Source: Neoaliturus tenellus (taxonomy: Eukaryota; Arthropoda; Insecta; Hemiptera; Cicadellidae). From it: a DNA stretch of 64,000 nt. The first letter of the stretch is position 1. The number at the start of each line of letters is the position of its first letter. Below the pieces are notes generated by a model. It did no database searches and was not told the DNA's origin. It was given only the letters and a program-made list of their open reading frames with translations. Where the stretch lies: NCBI GenBank assembly GCA_030545055.2, contig CM061533.1, positions 20,507,744-20,571,743 on the forward strand. The letters run 5' to 3'. A program made the position numbers and the translations under genes. This document shows positions 22,728 through 35,429 of the stretch, one piece after another.

Positions 22728-23620
22728 ATTACTATGCGATCATGTTTCTTTCCCTCCTTTTTTCTCAACATGTGTGCATTTTAGGAGAAATCCGCGCATA
22801 CCGTTAGAAAGGCAAAGTCCTGTAGATGAGCAGAATCCCATTACAGTAGACTCCCTCTTAACCGGCAACCTCGGGACCAGGCCTCGGCCGGATAACGATT
22901 TGGCCGGTTAAACCGATGTAGGGCCTACCTTTAAAAACGCCAACCTAAATAGCCTAACTGCAATTATGTCTTGAAGAAACAACTCTTTTGTTACTCTATA
23001 TAATTTATAGCTAACATCCGACACACATGAGATCCACGACTAAACCAAACTAATAATGATTTGTTTCCTTATTTTGTGTTCTGAATAGCAGGTCCAAACG
23101 CTTTCACTTCCGGTGGCATACACTTTTGTTGAGGACATTTCATTTTAATTGGTTTGAGAAGGTCAATACAGCATGATAAAGGCTAACGTTGAATTGAATT
23201 AAACAGTAGATAAGAAAACAACGTTTCCGGCGAAACACAGCCGGTTAAAGCGATGTTAAGATAAAAAATGGCCGGTTAAAAAGATGTTGTTTTTCTAGCC
23301 GGGTAGGCCGGTTAAAGCGGAGACCGGTTAAAAGGAGGCCGGTTAAGAGGGAGTCTACTGTACTAGAATTCACATCAGCCTCCAGGGCTACGTCCCACAG
23401 GCTTTCAAAGTTTCAATGTTAATCTTAAGTAGAAGGATTAAATTGATTGAATTATTCGACAGCTCGACAGCTGCTGTGATACCAACTGCTAGAAAAACAG
23501 GAAGCACAGGATGTTTCTGTAATAAAATATTTTAAAACTCCTTGGGTCCAGATCAACTGAAATTTTGGTTGAATTTCGATCAGAAAGTGATCTCTAACTA
23601 ATCGTCTAACTAATCAGTAT
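22728..23620 (+). repeat. Dispersed repeat family R1, copy 2, split by a pogo-type MITE
   Basis: The left part (22728-22843) ends GATGAGCAGAATCCCATTA. The right part resumes after 23362 with CCAGGGCTACGTCCCACAGG and TTTCAAAGTTTCAATGTTAA. The order matches the uninterrupted copies, so the insert at 22844-23360 came later. Confidence 0.7.
22844..23360. mobile_element. pogo/Tigger-type MITE, 517 bp, nested in R1
   Basis: The terminal inverted repeats begin CAGTAGACTCCCTCTTAACC and extend about 23 bases. TA flanks both ends. CAGT-start TIRs with TA duplication are typical of pogo/Tigger elements of the Tc1/mariner group. Subterminal GGCCGGTTAAA-like motifs are repeated at least six times, mostly near the right end, and may be transposase-binding sites. 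No ORF. Confidence 0.85.
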
Positions 23621-26296
23621 AATAAAAAATAATTTATCCAACTGAAAAACACATTTTTTCTACTTTTCCGCTAGGTAAAATTAAAAACCGTTACACAGGA
23701 ATCTTCCTACTAACACTAGTTATTTTCGCTCAAATAAAAAAGGATTAAAATGTTTACTATCCTGATCTTTGTTTATAAGATTCCGTCTCAGCTTTGAGAT
23801 TCTCTCGATATAATTGAAATAAGACTCATGATGAATTTAAAAAAGATGTTTTGCAACAATGTAACTCGTACAAAAGGCAATTGTTTTCACACAGATGCAA
23901 TTATACAAAGAATAAAAAAGAAACAAATATAAAAATTAAATTTTAATTTTTAACTTTTAGTAGCAAAGAATCCAACTGTAGTATTTTCATATGACCAAGG
24001 GCATTGTTTATCATACACACGTTTCGTTTGCCATTTAATGATCGCTTGAAAATAATGCAGTAACATGTAACGTAGTAATACATAACATAAATGAGAAAAT
24101 TATAAGGTGCATGGAAGAACTGAGCGCCATCTAAACTAGTACCGGACAGCAGTTTGCCTGGGGGCTCAGCAGAGAAAGTGGTTCTACCAGCTCTTGCCTA
24201 ACTTCGTCTGATTTCGCTTTTATCCTTCAGTTCAATACACAAAGCTTATTGTTGAGCTCTAGTCAACACATGTTGCGTAAAGCAAGCGTCATAAAGGAAG
24301 TTAATCAAAAATTAACACGACAAATTTATTTTAGATCGTAAAACAAATCTCAACAGACACATTAATGATGCAATATGAATGTGTAAAATAGTTTCAAAAC
24401 TTTCATTAAAATATACCATTTGAAACTCTTTTTTGTAATTAGTGGTTAATTTAGTAACATTGCCTTTTTGTTAAAATTTTACCTAAATAATATTTTAAGT
24501 GTTAATAGCTTTACTGTTACCATTAAAGGTAACTTATGAATCCCAAGATCGCCTCGTCATAATGGTTAACTTTCATACAAACAATTCGAATTTTTAGTTC
24601 CGCTTTCCACAAAACCAATAACCGTAAACGCAGGTTAGCTCAACTTTGGTTTAAACATGAGTTTGGGATTGAAAACTTACCGGAGTTAGCGACCCTTAGT
24701 ATTTTTACATGTTATTTAGTTGCCTGTTATGACTATGCAAATGCAGTCATATTTTGATCCCATTATTTGTAAAAAAAAGGTCTAATTTGTGGTCGGCATA
24801 AAGTAATGACAAATTGAATGAGGTAAGCAGTTAGCCATCTCCGAAGTGCATTGTGAAAAAACATCGAAAATGCGTAGTTTTGCTAATTTTTAAAATGAAA
24901 TTATAATTTTTCCTTAACATTAAGGTTAATACGTTAATTTGATATCAACTATTGAGCCTTAGCTAAAAATATATCAAGATATTTCTATTGTTTTAAAATA
25001 TAGGATATCTCTCTTGATTAAAAACAAAACTTAAATTCAAATAAATAAATTCAAAACTAACTATGCAGTCGTCTTATACCGAAGTTCCTTCGCTTTCAGA
25101 ACGTAATGCAATGCAGTGCTTCACCTGCTCCAATTTTCCGAGTTTATTTTACGTTCGATATAGGTGTGAGGGGTTTTAAACGAAAAATAAAGACTTACTT
25201 GGGCATTTGACCTACTTTTTTATATTTTGACTTTTTTATATTTTTATATTATAATGGATCAAAGTTGGATCAACTTTGATCTGTTATAGCTTGATATCGA
25301 TTCAAAATACTGCTTTAAAAAATTGACAACACATCCCAAGAATTTATCTTTTATGTAAAATAACTCCCACTTTTATCGGACTTAAAATAAAGCTGAAAAA
25401 TTAGAGCAGATGAAATATTTCACAATGAATTTTTGACAAGCGAGACCCCCGAAATTGACAGCCTCTGTCGGCAGCCACTGAAACTGCTAGGCGAGCAGGC
25501 TATGAACATATATCCAATGAATTGTATGTATTAATTAAAGGCCTACTTTCCGCAGCCAGGTCTCCTTCCTCACCATACCTGAGTCTTGGGTCTCAGCAGC
25601 GTTTCTTTATCTGCAGTGTTTTACCCAGAACACTAGATATTGTTTCTCGCCCTCAGTATGCTTGTAAAAAATGCGAAACGTATTCAGGCAGTTTCAGCAA
25701 CGTCCACTAGGACTGACAGTTCAGCTTGCTACTATAGAGTGTGAAGTTTCGCGCCACTCCGGTAGAAAACGCAAGTGCGTTTACGGAGCGAGATAATGGA
25801 GTGAAGTGGAGTGAGTGAGCGACCTTGGCTATCCGACCTTGTGTGACCATTTACATCTTGACGCGTCATACGCCGAGCTCTACGCAACCACTCTGGCTTG
25901 ACGTTAACTACAACTAACATCAGATATACGTGGACTGCCTATACATTTTAGTCGTGATAGATGGTGTATATTTGGGATATTTCCGTGCGAACACATGTTT
26001 AAATCATTACCTAAATATTTTTCATAACATATACGTAGGGGTTGGCCAACCAGCATAAAAATTGAAATAAGGAAAATAACATATTATACATGTTGATGCA
26101 CTGTTTGAAGATTTAAATGTACTATAATAAGACTCTGATATAATGCTATGAAAAACTAAAAGTACAATATTGCTCGTAATATTTCCGTTATACTGTAGTT
26201 CAACAAAAAACACTAAAACGTTACATTTCAAGCACATGAGATAAAAAGAAGAGAAAACTAAAAGAAAGTCAAGATTATAATACTATATATAAGATA
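23621..26296. other. Intergenic or intronic stretch, no gene seen
   Basis: Mostly AT-rich. GC-richer patches near 24.13-24.23 and 25.73-25.92 kb have only short ORFs without recognised domains. Confidence 0.5.
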
Positions 26297-27887
26297 CTAG
26301 CTGTTGCCCGTCACGGCTTCGCCCGTGATTTAATCTATTTTGTAGATAATAAAATAGATTAACGAAAACTTATTCCTTAAGAATTTCATTCAAACAATGA
26401 ATTAGTGTGAGTGGGGCTCTTAAGGAATTTTGCAAAACCTTTTCTTGATGAGAATCTATGAGCAAATAGGAACGGCCATGTCAAATTTCGACCCCGTAAG
26501 CCCTATAGTCATTTTGAAGTCATGTGGTGCGGAGTCCTAAAGAACATAAAAAACTATATTTGCTAAGCTGTTTCTTAGTGAACACCTATAAGTAAAACGA
26601 AACGTTAATGCTAAATTTCAACTCCGTATTATCTATGGTAATTTTGCGGATTTGTAGAAAGTAGCCCTAAAGGAAATTTGCAAAATCGTTTTTTATTGAA
26701 CACTTATGAGCAAAAAGGAACTTCCTTGTCAAATTTCAACCCAGTAATCCAGGGCGCGCCATCCGCGGATTAATTTTGAAGTCATGTGGGGTGAAGCCCT
26801 GAAGAACTTCAAAAACTATATTTACAAACTCATTTCTTAGTGAGCACCTGTTACCAAAACAAAACATCCACGTTAAATTTAAACCCCTTAGGATCTAATG
26901 CAATTTTTAGGTTCTGTGGGGCGGAGCCCTACAGAAAAAATTCACCAAATCATTTCTTAATGAGCACCAATGAGAAGAAGAGGAACGTCCATGTTAAATG
27001 TCAACTTCATGGGCCCTAGGGTAATTTCCAATACCTGTGGGCGGAGCCCTTAAGTGCTTCAAAAACTATATTTGCAAAACAGTTTCTTAGTTTTTCCTCA
27101 TAGTACCTATGAGGAAAGAGAATTGTCCATGTAAAATTTCAACACATAGGCTATATATAAATTGAGAACTTATGTAGGGTGGAGTCCTAAAGGATATGTA
27201 CAAAACATAATTTTTTCATTGAGCACCTATTAGTAAAGAGATTTCAACCCCACGGGTTTCTTAATTAGTATTTAATTTTGGTTATGCGGATAGCATTATA
27301 TTGAAATTACGAAGGCCTGTAAAGAAATTTTTCTAAATCGTTTATTAGCGATCACCTAAGAGGCAAGACGAACCTGCATGGTGGTCAAAGTTTCAAGTAA
27401 ATTTAATCGGTGGTTCCTGAGATTTCGTGAGTTCTTAAAAATGAAAATGTAATAAATACTAAATTCAATTCTACTTTTTTCAATACTAAACACACATATA
27501 TTATAAGTTTATAAAACTTAAATACCACATTATATTAGGTTGATTTCACTGACACATTAGATAATGTTTGTATGGTCCGAAATAATCTTAGTAAACTTTT
27601 GTTCTAACAACTGATGATTAAATAAATTGCAGACAACTACTGAAATTTCAAATAGTTCTTATCTGCGAAAGTGTAAACAAAAATCCAAAACAAATTATTC
27701 TTCCTATGCGAACTCCATGCTAACTTTGACCTTCTGTGGGGCGGAGCCCATTGGGAATTTTGTAAAATCGCTTCTTATTGTCTGCCTACACTATGAGAGG
27801 AATATGTATGCAAAATCTCATGCTTCTAGGTGCTAAGGTTTGGGCTGTGCGTTGATCGGAATTTCGCATTTATATATAGATAGAAGA
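26297..27887 (-). mobile_element. Non-autonomous Helitron, 1591 bp, minus strand
   Basis: Read on the minus strand it begins A|TCTTCTATCTATATATA at 27887. It ends with a hairpin (CACGGGCGAAGCCGTG), then ACGGGCAACAGCTAG|T at 26297. TC start, 3' hairpin, CTAG end and insertion between A and T without duplication are the Helitron hallmarks. No Rep/helicase ORF is present, so it depends on a partner. The interior is mostly ~130-bp tandem units. A second Helitron-like 5' block (CTCACGAAATCTCAGGAACC, minus strand, near 27385-27431) sits inside, suggesting a composite or nested origin. Confidence 0.85.
26500..27340 (-). repeat. ~130-bp tandem units inside the Helitron
   Basis: The phrase GTGGGGCGGAGCCCTA recurs with the GCCCT anchor at about 26534, 26664, 26796, 26926, 27046, 27184 and 27314, spacing 120-138 bases. 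Each unit also carries TTTCTTAGTGAGCACCTAT and TGTCAAATTTCAACCC. A related phrase recurs at 27736-27750. Confidence 0.85.
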
Positions 27888-29919
27888 TGTGCAAAATATT
27901 AAGAATTACGAAAAATAGGCCTAACTTTCATAGCTTACATAAAACTGTAAAGCATTAAATATTTTTTAGAACTATTTGTCATTGTTGATTTGATTCTCAG
28001 ATGATTTTTGCCAGATTACAATTAACTATAAATATAACTTTCAACATATATTGAAAGTACTGTATAATTTAAGACAAGTTCAAATGGAAGTGTTGTTCAA
28101 AAGAAATAACCTTTAAAAGTTCCTTTAACTAGAAGGCATCCAATTTTCATAAAAGAAAACTCGTCGGCATTTACAGCAAAAAGAGGGGATTTTAATGTAG
28201 TTTAAACAACAAAATCCGATCATTTCACGATTTTATGGGTCGTTGGTTTTGATTGGCGGAACAAATTTCGAGCAGGCTTGATCCATTTGCTACGGAGCAC
28301 TCGCTCTACTCGTCCATTACAACATGGTTGGGTGCGTCTAAGTAGCTCTTCATCAGTCTAGGGTGGTTAGAATTACAAAAGTTTACATAGGCAACAACAT
28401 TTATGGGAGACGTTAAATGAATTTTGACTCTCGAAAATCAAGAAGGAATCAGGATAGTTCAATGCATCTCCTCGGGAGTAGGGCTAATTGATGAACTTAA
28501 ACATGTACTTTGTGACATGAACTTTATTATATGGACTTTAAATTTAACAGTAAAAGACCTAGCTCTTTAACTTTAAACATTCACTGGTCGAAATTTTTTT
28601 GTTTATTTTTTACATAAAATATATTGGAATCCGTAGCATTCTTGAATCAACCAATGCCATTACTGTAAAATTTCTGTATATGCCACCCATTACCTATGAG
28701 TCAACATTTCAATTTTACAATAACAATGGATAATCTTTTATTGTAAAACGTAATGCGAAGATTCAGCAAATATAAAATTTTATGGCTGAATTTCAAACAT
28801 TTTATGTAAGGAGATGGAGTTTTAACATATATAATATTGTTGGAAATGACTACATACGTTATATTCCTTCACCATTAAGATATTATTCTCAGTAATGGAG
28901 TTAGTAAATTACCAAGCTGTATCAACCAGTTGAAGATAATATCAACGAATTACAAGTAGAAGAGAGTCTCCAGATAATTTACATCTAATAATATCGCCAT
29001 TATAAAACCCTTCAATATCTTGAAGCCTCAATGTTTTCTTTTTATGAAGTAGCTAAAAAATTATTTTATCGAGCGTAACGAGTTATTTTTACATTTTATA
29101 CCTTCGAATTGTTTTGAAATATATTGTTCTCCATAGACCTAAACGTCATACTCTCAGTCATTGCTCACCGACACTTCAAATTTATTGACCGCTTCCAAAA
29201 AGGCGAATCATCCCACTGGGAGCAACAAAGTGTGGATGACTATCGGTATTCCCACACGTTCGTTTGGCCAGCTTGTTCATCCAGGTGTGTGAGACAAGGA
29301 GAGGAGAGCCACTCTCCATTAGGCAAGAGTGAGAGGGAAGACGATGACGTTAGCAGACGCCATCTTGTATCACGTGACAAGAGAAAGTGCACATCATCAG
29401 GCTGGGCCTTCGAGACGCAGCCACTTCCGAAATGGCAAGTGGTTTCGGTTAGGGTACATGACTAGAGCTTTCTTTGGGCTCGGTGATTGCTGAGGAATCG
29501 GTGGTGCTTTGCTTGTGACGGCGTGTAGCACGCTCTTCAGTATTTGGGGAATTTTGAACGTTACTTTGTGATAATAGGTTGAAGACTGAGGGATCAAAAT
29601 TTTATAAAATTGTAACAATAATGAAATTATTTTAATAAACTAAAACTACAGAATGTTTCAACAACATGTAACGGCCAACAGCTTATCTTATAACAATGTG
29701 AAACGGCACAGGAGTAGTCAACTGATTGTTTTAATAGTAACAAGAAAATGGATTTCCTATTGGCGAGCAGGACAAACAAATCATTGGTTTATGTGTGGTT
29801 ACAGTAGTTATGACTTGACTAGTACAACGAACAATTTATAATTTATTTATTAAGTTTATAACTGGGACATTAAGTTGCTTTTTGAACATATACTTAAGTT
29901 GATCTAATACAAAAAGTGA
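27888..29919. other. Intergenic or intronic stretch, no gene seen
   Basis: A 113-codon plus-strand ORF (29124-29465) crosses a GC-richer patch but shows no recognised domain or paired splice signals. Nothing else is supported. Confidence 0.45.
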
Positions 29920-31770
29920 GTACTTTAGTATTTAAATTTTAAAAAAAATCTAGTAATAAAATAAACGTAGACAGTGGCTATTTCGTATTTTAACACCCAT
30001 TTGGACAAGGTCAAAACATTATCAGCAATGTTTTCATTCGATTTTATGGACGGATTTTATTAGGTCTACCTATATGTATTCCCTTTTGTATAAATCAAAT
30101 TTTTACAGTAAGAGTGTTTTTATGAAATTTAAAAATATTTATTACTAACTTACAAAAAAGCTGTTCACCCAGTATAATTAAAAATATTTTTGAAGTGTAC
30201 AACATAATTTAGTTCTCGTATGTTCAAGAGCGAGCCGCAGCAGCATATATACGCCGGCTTCCCTACACAGTGTTGGGAGGACCGATGCCACTAGACATCG
30301 AAAGGGAACTTAACCCTACATTTATTTGTATAGAAATATGATTCACCCGTGACAGAGCCATCAAATGGTTATCTGAATCGGACACTTATGTCTTAGTGGC
30401 GGACTTTGTTCTCCTTTTGGCAGTGATAGTATTTTTAGAAACTACACTCTGGTTCCGAATATTTATTGTATGCCTATGTTGAAACCGTAGCTAATGCTAG
30501 TATTTATTTGACAATTAGCAGGTGATTATACAATTTCAAGTGGTCATTTTTGTTCTTGCTATTAAGGTAGGTTTACACGTGGGAGTTTTTCACTCTCAGA
30601 GAGTTTCGTGCACTCAGCAGGTACTCGCAGAGGTGTTTACACAACCAGCAAAATTTCCAAGATGGTTAATCCCAGACAGTTTTCTGCGAGTACTATCAAC
30701 AGCTGTCTGAGGTTTTTATGAGAGTAACTAACTACTCTCCGAGAGTGAAAAAATCTCACGTGTAAACAAACCTTTAGAACCGTGATGGGGGCGTGCATAC
30801 ATTGACCTTATACATTGCATATGATCTTGATACATTGACAGACGAGCTCGTTCACGCCTATGAACCCGAAGAATTCTGCACTCTGCTTTAAGTTGAAGAA
30901 ACCGCAGGTTGGAAATGTTGCTTTTTGAGTCGCGGCCTTTTAACTTAATTTAGTAGGCCTACAAAAAGCGATTACTCTAGTATTTTAAGATTTTAACTTT
31001 ACAGTATTGTTGAAATAAACTTGACTGTAGTAATTTCGTATTTAAACACTCATTTGGACTCACAGATGAAACATTATCAGCAATGATTGCACATAACGGG
31101 AGTTGTTTGCACATATCCTTTCAATTGTATCAACGATTTTATTTTCTTTGGATTCCCTTTTGCATAAACATAAAACTTTTTAAATGCCATCATCAACCAA
31201 AGATTGTTTAATGTCTTCTAATATATTTATTACTCCCCTACAAAAAAAGGAGATCGCCTAGAACCATGAAACATATTTTTGAAGTGTAAATCACAATTTA
31301 GTTCTCGTATGTCCAAGAGCAAGTTGAAGCAGCATATATACGCCAGATTCCCTTTACATTATTGGGAGGACCGATGCCACTAGACATCGAAAGGGATAAA
31401 ACCCTACATTGATTTGTACTTGTACTGCTATCACCCGTGACAGAGCCATCAAATGGATATCTGAATTGGACACTTATGTCTTAGTGGCGGACTTTGTTCT
31501 CCTTTTGGCAGTGATAGTATTTTTAGAAGCTGCACTCTGGAGCCAAATTTTTATTGTATGTTGAAACTGTCTCTAATGTATTCTATTTATTTGACAATTA
31601 GCAGATGAATATACCATTTCAAGTGGTAATTTTCTTCTTGCTGTTGGAACCGGGGTGGGGCGAGCATTTGCTTGATAAATTGTGAGACGAGCTCGTTCAC
31701 GCCTATGAGCCCGAAGGATACTGCACTCTGCTTTAAGTTGAATAATCAGTAGGTTGAAAATGTAACGCGG
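29920..31770 (+). repeat. ~1-kb tandem segmental duplication
   Basis: Unit 1 (about 29920-30905) and unit 2 (about 30975-31770) share order throughout: CATTTGGAC, CATTATCAGCAATG, TTTAGTTCTCGTATG, GGACCGATGCCACTAGACAT, the block GACACTTATGTCTTAGTGGC onward, and CGAGCTCGTTCACGCCTATG. Flanks are clearly diverged, but the central ~57 bases are identical in both. Unit 1 contains the MITE at 30565-30773 and unit 2 lacks it. Confidence 0.85.
30565..30773. mobile_element. PIF/Harbinger-type MITE, 209 bp, with paralogous empty site
   Basis: Imperfect 39-bp terminal inverted repeats (AGGTAGGTTTACACGTGGGA against AGGTTTGTTTACACGTGAGA) are flanked by TTA on both sides. The duplicated unit downstream (near 31645) reads TTGCTGTTGGAACCGG across the same point with no insert. 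That is the empty site and supports the boundaries directly. Confidence 0.9.
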
Positions 31771-34700
31771 TGGTTTATTTCTACACTTAACTGATTTTGA
31801 TTCGATTTAGTACGTAAAAAATGTCAACAAGGGTAAAATAGTCATTTAGAAGGGCTGTAGGACGTAATCAGGATTTTCTAGTCATGGGAGCAGCCCTAAT
31901 CGATCCCTCGTGGCGCAATCAAACTACATCACATTTTAAATAAAAATCCTTGGCCCTTAAATATAAAATTCATGGTAATTAGCAATAAATTACAACTGGC
32001 AGCTTATTTATTATAGTATCACTTAGTTATTGCAAACAATGCATGTTGAGTACTAGCTGTATTCATCAATTAGTTCTACATCTTTGATTTTTAAACCAAT
32101 GAGAATATTTTTATGGTAAAACTATGGTAAAATTTTTAACCATAGGAAACCCCAATATTTTCTTGGCAATGAAAACTAAAAATGTCGATTTAAAAACTAG
32201 GTGTATAGAAATCATGTAGTTAAAGGGCGCTTTAAATTCTCGCGTCGCACAGACAACAGATGCGACGGACCAGATGTTTACCAGCGGAAGGCTACTTTAC
32301 TGTGGCCTCAGATTTGAATATGTATGAGTGTGTGCTGTGAGTCGGACACCTGTCCATTGGCCACTGCCCACTGCCCAAATCCGTGCCACCGAGCTGGTGG
32401 TTGACGCGGCAAATGGTATTCAAATCTTTCCCCCGCCTGCCTTGAGAAGCCTTGTCAGTTTTGGATAATCACCAGAACTTATTATCATTCGGAAGGTTTT
32501 TTTTGGAACTGACAACTTCCGATTAGTATATTCCACAAAAAGCTATAGCCATTAGGAATATAGTATAACTAATACTCAATCAAAGTGCCTAAAGAACTGT
32601 TTTATTTATTTAGTAGTGAAGCTTGTTCATTGTTGTATTAAACAATTTTCTTGATAGTAGAACACTCGTAAAAATATACCAACATTTGTTATTGTTGACA
32701 AACAATTAAGTATACCAGAAATAAAAGATATATGCATTTACAGTGGTGACTTCTTTTCAAATAGTGATTGAAACAATCTAATTATTTTATATGGAGATAA
32801 TTTACCATTGAGAAATCCCCTTTATAAGTTGATAATTTCATAATAAATGAAAAATTTGTTCTATATTTGGTCGTCAAAACTCGTTTAACTTGATGCTGGT
32901 TCACATGTAAATCGTCAACTTGGAAGGAAGCAAATGCAAAATGTCACCTTTAAACCTGAGTCTTAACAGTCTCTGGGTTACATTATGAAATTTTCACACC
33001 ATTTCAAGGTTGTATACAAGATGTACAAGAAATACAAAGATGTTTTATACCAATCCTTACATGTAACAATGAACACATTTTGCTGTCTAACATAGTTTGC
33101 TTGGACATATAATTGAAAATAATGTTTTGTACCAATTGACAACACAACAAAATTTCTTTTTATAACTCCTGGACTTTTAAAATGCGACTTATATACTTGT
33201 AGCCATACGTACACACAGTAATTTTTACAGTAACAAAAATTCCTGGTGAAAATGCGTAAAACAGTGAGGCTCGCAATACCGAAACAGTATATGCACTTTC
33301 CTTTAAAATGCTACTCAGGAATTTAAACCTGACAACCCCGATGGACGGCTACGGATGGCGTGCAGATAATAAGAATTGTAAATGTTGCTGTCCACCTAAC
33401 GGAACCTCTAGTGGGCTAAGTAATTGGCGCGGCCTTGGCCGACATAAAAACGCCTCTGTCTCTAGAAATAACCGAGTTTTTACAGTCCCGACGAGTGAAA
33501 TTACGTCTATTAATGTTCAAGCGATTGTTTGACAGGAATGCCTGGTTTTAAATAGGATAAGTTGATGACTCAAGTAAAAACGTTTCTACGAGGCAGCAGT
33601 TGTAGTCACTTGTAAATTCTAGTGTGTTACAGTGCAAGTAATCTATACTCGTAGAGTATATAAGTATTATTATTAGTTTTATGTTGTATATCCAATTTTT
33701 CTCTATTGTGAAATTCAAAAGTCTCCAATGTAAAGGATTCTAACGATTTACAATGAAAATCATGAAGATTTGGTAGTACTTTGTAGTACAATACTCTCCG
33801 TCCAACGTTTAGGGATGTTTTTGTAGTAAAGAAAACTTGGTAAAAAGTCACCATCTTGATGGAATAAGAATTATCAGGGCATGGTAATTTAAAAAATCAA
33901 AATATGTTAAATAGTCTAGTGAAGCCGTACTAAAAAATACCCCTCGTGAAAAAATTATAGTATGGCGTTTTTCTACTGTTTTTTATGTGTTTTTTGGGGG
34001 GGTTCTGATTCCGAATTTGATGTTTGCACCAATATATTCATTGTAGTCCAGGCTCTGAACAGGTTGAGCATGCACTAAACTAAAAGTCTAACGAGATTTG
34101 ACTTTTGATTATTGTTGGGAACATTTAGTAGATGTTCTAATCTGATCCATACAATCATCGTATTCAACCTTCAGTCATGCTCAGCTAAGTACGCGCCACA
34201 GAGTGCGTCGATGTTTCAAGAAAGTATTAAAGCACTGTATATCACTCTGCCAACAGTTTAATCATCGACTTCCACTACCATATCTTTTCAAAATTTGTGT
34301 TTGAATTCATATGTCATTTTTATAATATCTTTATTATTGATTTTAACATACATATACCTGACCTCTTTTTGAAAGTTTTAATTTATTTAATAAGTTTAAA
34401 TCTCTGATTCTTCAAGTACTTTAATTTTATTCCTCTTCCAGAGAGTTGTAGTTTTTAGTTATCTTTGCAACCCCTGTTATAGCAAAATTTTGTTGTGCCA
34501 TTTAAAACTTTACTTTTGGGCTACGTCATAAACTAATTGATCTTATATGGGGACCGATGATGTACTGTATTTTTCCACCCACTTGTCGAAATGTCACTTA
34601 CACCTACTAAATCTCTGGACCGAAAACTTGTCACCAGTTCATTACTTTCTCCACATGGCTGCAGCCTCACTTCCACTCACTACGCATGCGCAACACACAC

Positions 34701-34974
34701 GATCCTGACGCAACGATCGAATCGATGGCTGAGCGGTCTAATTACATAAAGTAAACTCCGGGCGGTGCTAGAGCGTTAGCGAGGCGTTGCGTTGCGTTCG
34801 TCGTGACGCAACGCATGTGGGCTGCGTTACGCAATCCATGTCTGTGTCTAGCGCTAGTGTCTAGACACGCGTACAAGGTTGCGTGGACTCGCGGGAGGGA
34901 ATCGATTAATTCTAAAAAGTCTGGCTTGATTCCGCTATGTATGCATATGTGTGGTATAGTATTGTGTCCAACGG
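31771..34974. other. Intergenic or intronic stretch, no gene seen
   Basis: Short ORFs only (for example 33308-33532) with no recognised domain. The last 280 bases are GC-richer and contain a hairpin (GCGTTGCGT, 8-nt loop, ACGCAACGC). Confidence 0.45.
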
Positions 34975-34978
34975 TTAA

Positions 34979-35425
34979 GAGTCATCTTCAACTTTGGGCC
35001 AGTAGCCCATTGTTGCGCAGTCGGCAATACGGCTTTTGATGCAAAACATGTTATTTTATTCCCCTGTTTCGGACGCCGTTTTTCAACCGATTATCTTTAA
35101 ACTTCGTAAATGTTCAGTAAAATAGTTATATAAGGCCCCTCATACCTCGAAATTTTGGAAATTTAACAAATATTACCAAGGAAAATCGAGTTACTTTACG
35201 ACGTCACAGGGAGTAATATTTGTTAAATTTTCAAAAATTAGAGGTATGAGGGAAATAATATAACTATTCAACTAAACACTTACCAAGTTTTAAAAAAATC
35301 GTTTGAAAACGGCGTCCGAAATAGGGGAATAAAATATCATGTTTTTGCATTAGGCCTAAAAGCCGTATGGTTAACATTGCCAACTGCACAACAATGGGCT
35401 ACTGGCTCAGGGGTGAAGATGGCTC
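34979..35425. mobile_element. TTAA-flanked fold-back MITE, copy 1 (447 bp)
   Basis: The ends are GAGTCATCTTCAACTTTGGG and the inverted GAAGATGGCTC, flanked by TTAA on both sides. The two halves pair over most of their length (for example TTTAACAAATATTAC and GTAATATTTGTTAAA). TTAA targets are typical of piggyBac, but these ends do not start CCY, so the superfamily is left open. Confidence 0.85.
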
Positions 35426-35429
35426 TTAA

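Noticed and set aside
29124..29465. 113-codon plus-strand ORF
   Set aside because: No recognised domain, no start context and no supporting splice or poly(A) signals, so it is not called as a gene.
31440..31560. Short hydrophobic ORF in the conserved core of the tandem duplication
   Set aside because: The frame is closed shortly upstream in both units and has no ATG at a sensible place. Kept only as a conserved core, not as a gene.
34725..34740. ATGGCTGAGCGGTCTA resembles the A-box start of a leucine tRNA
   Set aside because: No matching B-box, acceptor pairing or anticodon arm follows at the right distance. At most it is a tRNA-derived fragment.
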